From contig LSRY02000060.1 of the NCBI GenBank assembly GCA_001643675.2, forward strand, positions 85,001 through 149,000: 64,000 nucleotides of DNA, in the 5' to 3' direction. Origin of the DNA: Monocercomonoides exilis. Lineage: Eukaryota > Preaxostyla > Oxymonadida > Polymastigidae. The notes beneath the pieces were generated by a model. The model was not told the DNA's origin. It ran no database searches and worked only from the letters and a program-made list of their open reading frames with translations. Made by a program: the position numbers and the translations under genes. Shown one piece after another: positions 57,187 to 64,000 of the stretch; positions within the stretch are counted from its first letter, which is position 1; every line of letters starts with the position of its first letter.

Positions 57187-58480
57187 GGAGAATAAATTCT
57201 TTTCGACATTTCACTCTGAATGAATATTTTTTTTATTGCTTCATTTCACAAAAAAGAAATCAAAGAGCAACTTGAACTTTTATTTAAGATACTTTTTTAT
57301 CATTTATTCATTACACACGACTGAACAGTAAAAAAAATTAAATTTAAAAGATTTTGCCACGAAATTTATCTGGATTATTTTGATTGAAAAATAATCTTCA
57401 AATTTGCACAAAATGTCAGTTTTTTTTCATTTTGTTTTTCCACAGGTGTGAGTCTTTTTCTTCATTTGTTGATGAACAATTTTGAGTGAATAGTCAATTT
57501 ATTTTTCATCAAAATACATGGATGCACAAAAACGAAGTTGATGTTCGTTTTTTTTAACCACCATTAATTATTCAAATTTGGAAAAATTTTTTTTCGAAAT
57601 TTGTCAACTTCTAATTCAAAATTTAATTAATTGAGTATTTTTTATTAAAAAACTTTGTTGTATTAAGCATTCCATTGTTTGAGCGTTGAAAAGTGAAGAA
57701 AATATTATTTTCAGCCAATATTCGAAATAACGATGAGAAAACGAACATCAAATAATATTATTTATCAATAAACATGAATTTTTCTTCATTTTCATAAAAA
57801 ACATATGGAAAACGAAATTTTTAATAAAAATTTTGCCTATCATCGATAAATTAAGTTTTATTCAACAATAACATGTTATTTCCATTTTTATATATTCGAA
57901 AGATCAATAAAAAACAAATGAAGAATTCTGAAAGTTCACATATGGCTTTATTCAATTGTAAAAAAAATATTTTTGTTTTCAGCATCTTGCATTGATGCAA
58001 GCAATATATTTTGATAGAGTTATGTGATATCAAACAATGAAAAGTGAAATTATTTGAAAATTATCAGATTTCCATGATGATAATTTTTTTTTGAAAAATC
58101 AGCAATATTTGTGTTTATTAACAAATAATAAAAATCTGGGTACAAATTCTCGTCTATATTTCGAATATTGAGTGAATATAATATTTTCAATATTTTCTGA
58201 TATTCAGCCAAAAACCATTTTTTCACAAAAAAAAAAAATTTTTTTTTTTAAATACTCAATTTTGTTAATTTTGAATAAGAAGTTTGCCAATTTCGAATAA
58301 TAAATGATGGGCATTAATGAACAATATGGTCATGTGAGTTTTTGATATTTTTGGGATAGATGCATCGGAAATATCAAACAAAGCATGAGAATGTTGTTTG
58401 TTATGAACTGAAACTTATTTATGTTCAAAAAAACAAAAAATTATTTTTCAAAAATTTAATGGAAAGACAAATATGTTTTT
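57187..58480. other. Intergenic
   Basis: AT-rich, no supported gene. A9/T9 blocks at 58228-58247 form a small palindrome. Confidence 0.5.
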
Positions 58481-59230
58481 CATTATGGAGAATATTCGGA
58501 AGCACTATCTCCATCACCAGCACCATCTGAATAATCTTCTTCTGTTTTTTTTATCTGTCTCATTCTCATCATTTCCTGATATATCTTCAATAAAAGGCAC
58601 ATCTTCGTCAATTTCATCATCATCATCATCATCTTCTTCTTCTTCTTCTTCACGTTCCTTTTCTTCTGTTTCTTTTTCTGGTTTATATTTTGAAACATGC
58701 TGCATAAGTTCCAAATAAACTCAATTTCATTGAGGATTTCACCAAATACATTTCGATATGATCAGAAATAAACTTATTTCTAGTACCAAAACGTGGAAAA
58801 GACGCTCTAATATGTGACCATAGGCCATCAATCGTGTTTGTGCATGCATGAGTCTCTTTGTTCACACATTCTTTCCTATGACAGACGATTTGATGCCCGA
58901 ATCCAATCGTTTCCAAACATGAATACGCTCTCCATTCGTCTGAAATGATCATTGTTTTCGGCAGAATGTGTTTTTAAATTATAGGGATAATTGTATTTCT
59001 TTTTCTATTCGGCACAATGGTCAAAAAGCGAGATCCTGCCCCTCCACCTTCGAGCCTTTCAACGCCACCAAATATCCATATCTGATCCTTCTTTCTCCCT
59101 CTTCCATATTTTCGCTTTCTTTATATCGCCTCTTCAAAATCAACGATCTTTCCTTCTCCACCAACAACTATCAGTGTAGAATTCCATAATTTTGAACAGC
59201 ACACACGAATGACGCTCCCCCAAAATCCCA
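58480..59230 (-). pseudogene. Merlin transposase relic
   Basis: Minus-strand remains of a Merlin-type transposase: GEGKIVDFEEAI, stop, RKRKYGRGRKKDQIWIFGG (59040-59150), another stop near 58975, MIISDEWRAYSCLETIGFG, and NTIDGLWSHIRASFPRFG, with Asp where the family often has Glu. A frameshifted acidic tail (58500-58700) parallels the acidic tail of the copy at 29531. At least two stops and one shift. The zinc ribbon was not found. Confidence 0.75.
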
Positions 59231-60886
59231 CTATCTTTTTTCCAACTCCTGAATAGTTGAAATCGTAGTTATTGGAATTTTGAGCCAGTAGTACAAACAA
59301 ATAAAGAATGTTGTTCTCAATGGAGTCTTCATATTTTCAAAAAAAGTATTGTTGTTAACTGATGATTATTCTGTACTTATCGGGCACTTCCAAAATCTGC
59401 AGTTGGATGCTGTCTAATAGCAATTCTTTTAGATTTAATGTTTTAGGCATATAGGGACTTTATTTTTCAGAACATGAGTGAGAAACCAAGTCCACGTTGA
59501 ATACTCATTATAGAATACCTTATTTTGATCAGAAATGCTTTCTGTTCCAAAATGAAAAGGAACAAGTTCCATTTTTTTATTTCGATCAAACCCTTAAATT
59601 CAGATATCGCATAAAATACAGGACATCGCACAAAATACCGGACATGATCGATATCTGTATTTGAAAAAGAGAGATTTTTCAAAAAGTTATATTATTGTTA
59701 CAAACAATTTCCGTTGAAAAAAAAACACCACACAACAACAGTATAATTAATGAGAATTGCCTTTGTGATGAAAAAATGAAAAATCTCTTATGACCATATT
59801 GAACACTTAAACAAAATGTTGTATCACATATTTGAATTAAAACTAATGTGCGTTGCAGCGATTTTTTTATTTTTAATGATGAACCACAGTTCATAAAATT
59901 ATTAACTGTAATGTAATTCTTTCGATTTATATCGGATGTTCTCGTTGTGAATAAAAAATGATATTCGATATTTTTCGGGGAGTGTGATTCTTTTCTGAAT
60001 AACGAACTTATTACAAATAAGTCGCAGTTATTACGGATAAGAAGCATTTATTACAAGAATAACACATGATATTTGTCAAAGAGCAATTCTTTTAATGGAA
60101 ACCAATGTTCATTGAGAAATATTGATGTTTCTGGAGATTATTTGATTTTTTTTAAAAAAAACAACAAAATAAACATTCACATATATGCAAAAAACGATGG
60201 ATAAAATTTGAATATTAGACCGTTTTTTATTTTCACGAACGAAAATTGATTCATTTTTTTCATTAAAAAAGGATTGTTCACAATATTATAAACAAATGAA
60301 ATCAATTAAATAATGAAACGCCTTCACCGACTGATGGATTTGAAAGTTTTTTCATTAACTCACAACTATTTTATTTAATTGATATCCAAAAAATTCAGGG
60401 TAATTACAAGAAAGACTGACTTGTTAGGATTATTTTTATATTTATCAGAAAAGAAGTTAGTTTTGTTGAAAAAATGAGTCATTTCAGGAACAGCATAGAT
60501 GTTTCAATCAACATCTTTTTCTATTTATAATATCTTGTTTGTTTTTTGTAATTATTATTTTTTACGAAACAATTCACAGTTATAATTAATTATCAATTGA
60601 AACTTAAAATAAAGTTCGACAAAAAAATATACCGCCATCGTTTTTTTTTTATTTAATAAATACGAAATTTGAAACAATAATTCGATGAAAACAATAAATA
60701 TATTTTATTGTTTATTTTGAATATTCGAAAATGATTTAAAAATTTTATCAAAAAATATTGACAAATATGAAACATTATATAATTTGTTTTTTCTGCTGAA
60801 TTTTGTTATTGCTGGGGAGCAATATTCGAAAAAAAGAATACAAGAGCATTTCAAGACGCATAAATTATTAAGTAGATAGAAAATTG
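59231..60886. other. Intergenic
   Basis: AT-rich with no supported gene, apart from the 57-bp repeat at 59601-59657. It contains the promoter of the U-box-like gene, undefined. Confidence 0.45.
59601..59657. repeat. 57-bp copy of the foldback MITE arm
   Basis: Starts CAGATATCG and ends CGATATCTG (inverted), with two ATCGCAYAAAATAC units between. Nearly identical to the outer arms of the MITE at 7541-7887. Confidence 0.8.

Positions 60887-64000
<3,114 letters not shown>

Overview
This window is nuclear DNA from a compact-intron protist. It is AT-rich, uses a standard genetic code, has GT-AG introns of about 44-120 nt (one microsatellite-filled intron is longer), and is full of microsatellites and gene relics. 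Four things point to an oxymonad of the Monocercomonoides type (Preaxostyla): a large Pmp-like beta-helix surface protein, a giant TmcB/TmcC-type TPR membrane protein, a lineage-specific helical gene family starting with a 'KLFSELE'-like block, and frequent short introns. That assignment is inference from recalled family resemblance; no search was run.

Layout. 1-706: tail of a decayed pogo-like transposase. 1629-3686: a dead TA-flanked DDE_1 transposon. 4155-7137 (-): secreted/membrane Pmp-like protein with one in-frame TGA. 7541-7887: foldback MITE. 9362-18100: three copies (+,-,+) of a three-exon helical family with relics between them. 18675-21179 (-): F-box plus multipass membrane protein, divergent from 21690-27747 (+): TmcB/TmcC-like protein. 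29531-31780: Merlin transposase half, MITEs and a Pmp-like fragment. 32281-37186: a graveyard of Ser/Pro-rich and coiled-coil relics, one of them split by a well-preserved DDE_1 transposon (37187-39203). 40255-48616: Merlin N-terminal half, MITEs, unidentified broken or spliced genes, simple repeats. 49279-57186: three more copies of the helical family (two pseudogenes, one intact), one of them in a segmental duplicate of 15936-18090. 58480-59230: another decayed Merlin. 60887-64000 (+): a six-exon gene with a poly-Ser linker and a U-box-like motif, running off the window.

The best supported functional genes are the four intact helical-family members, the F-box membrane protein, the TmcB-like protein, the U-box-like gene and the 37187-39203 transposase. 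F-box and U-box-like proteins both suggest ubiquitin-linked functions, but there is no operon logic here. Splice sites were chosen by hand from GT/AG position and phase continuity; they are predictions. A repeated theme is turnover: DDE_1, Merlin and MITE elements, duplications and frameshifts account for most of the sequence between genes.
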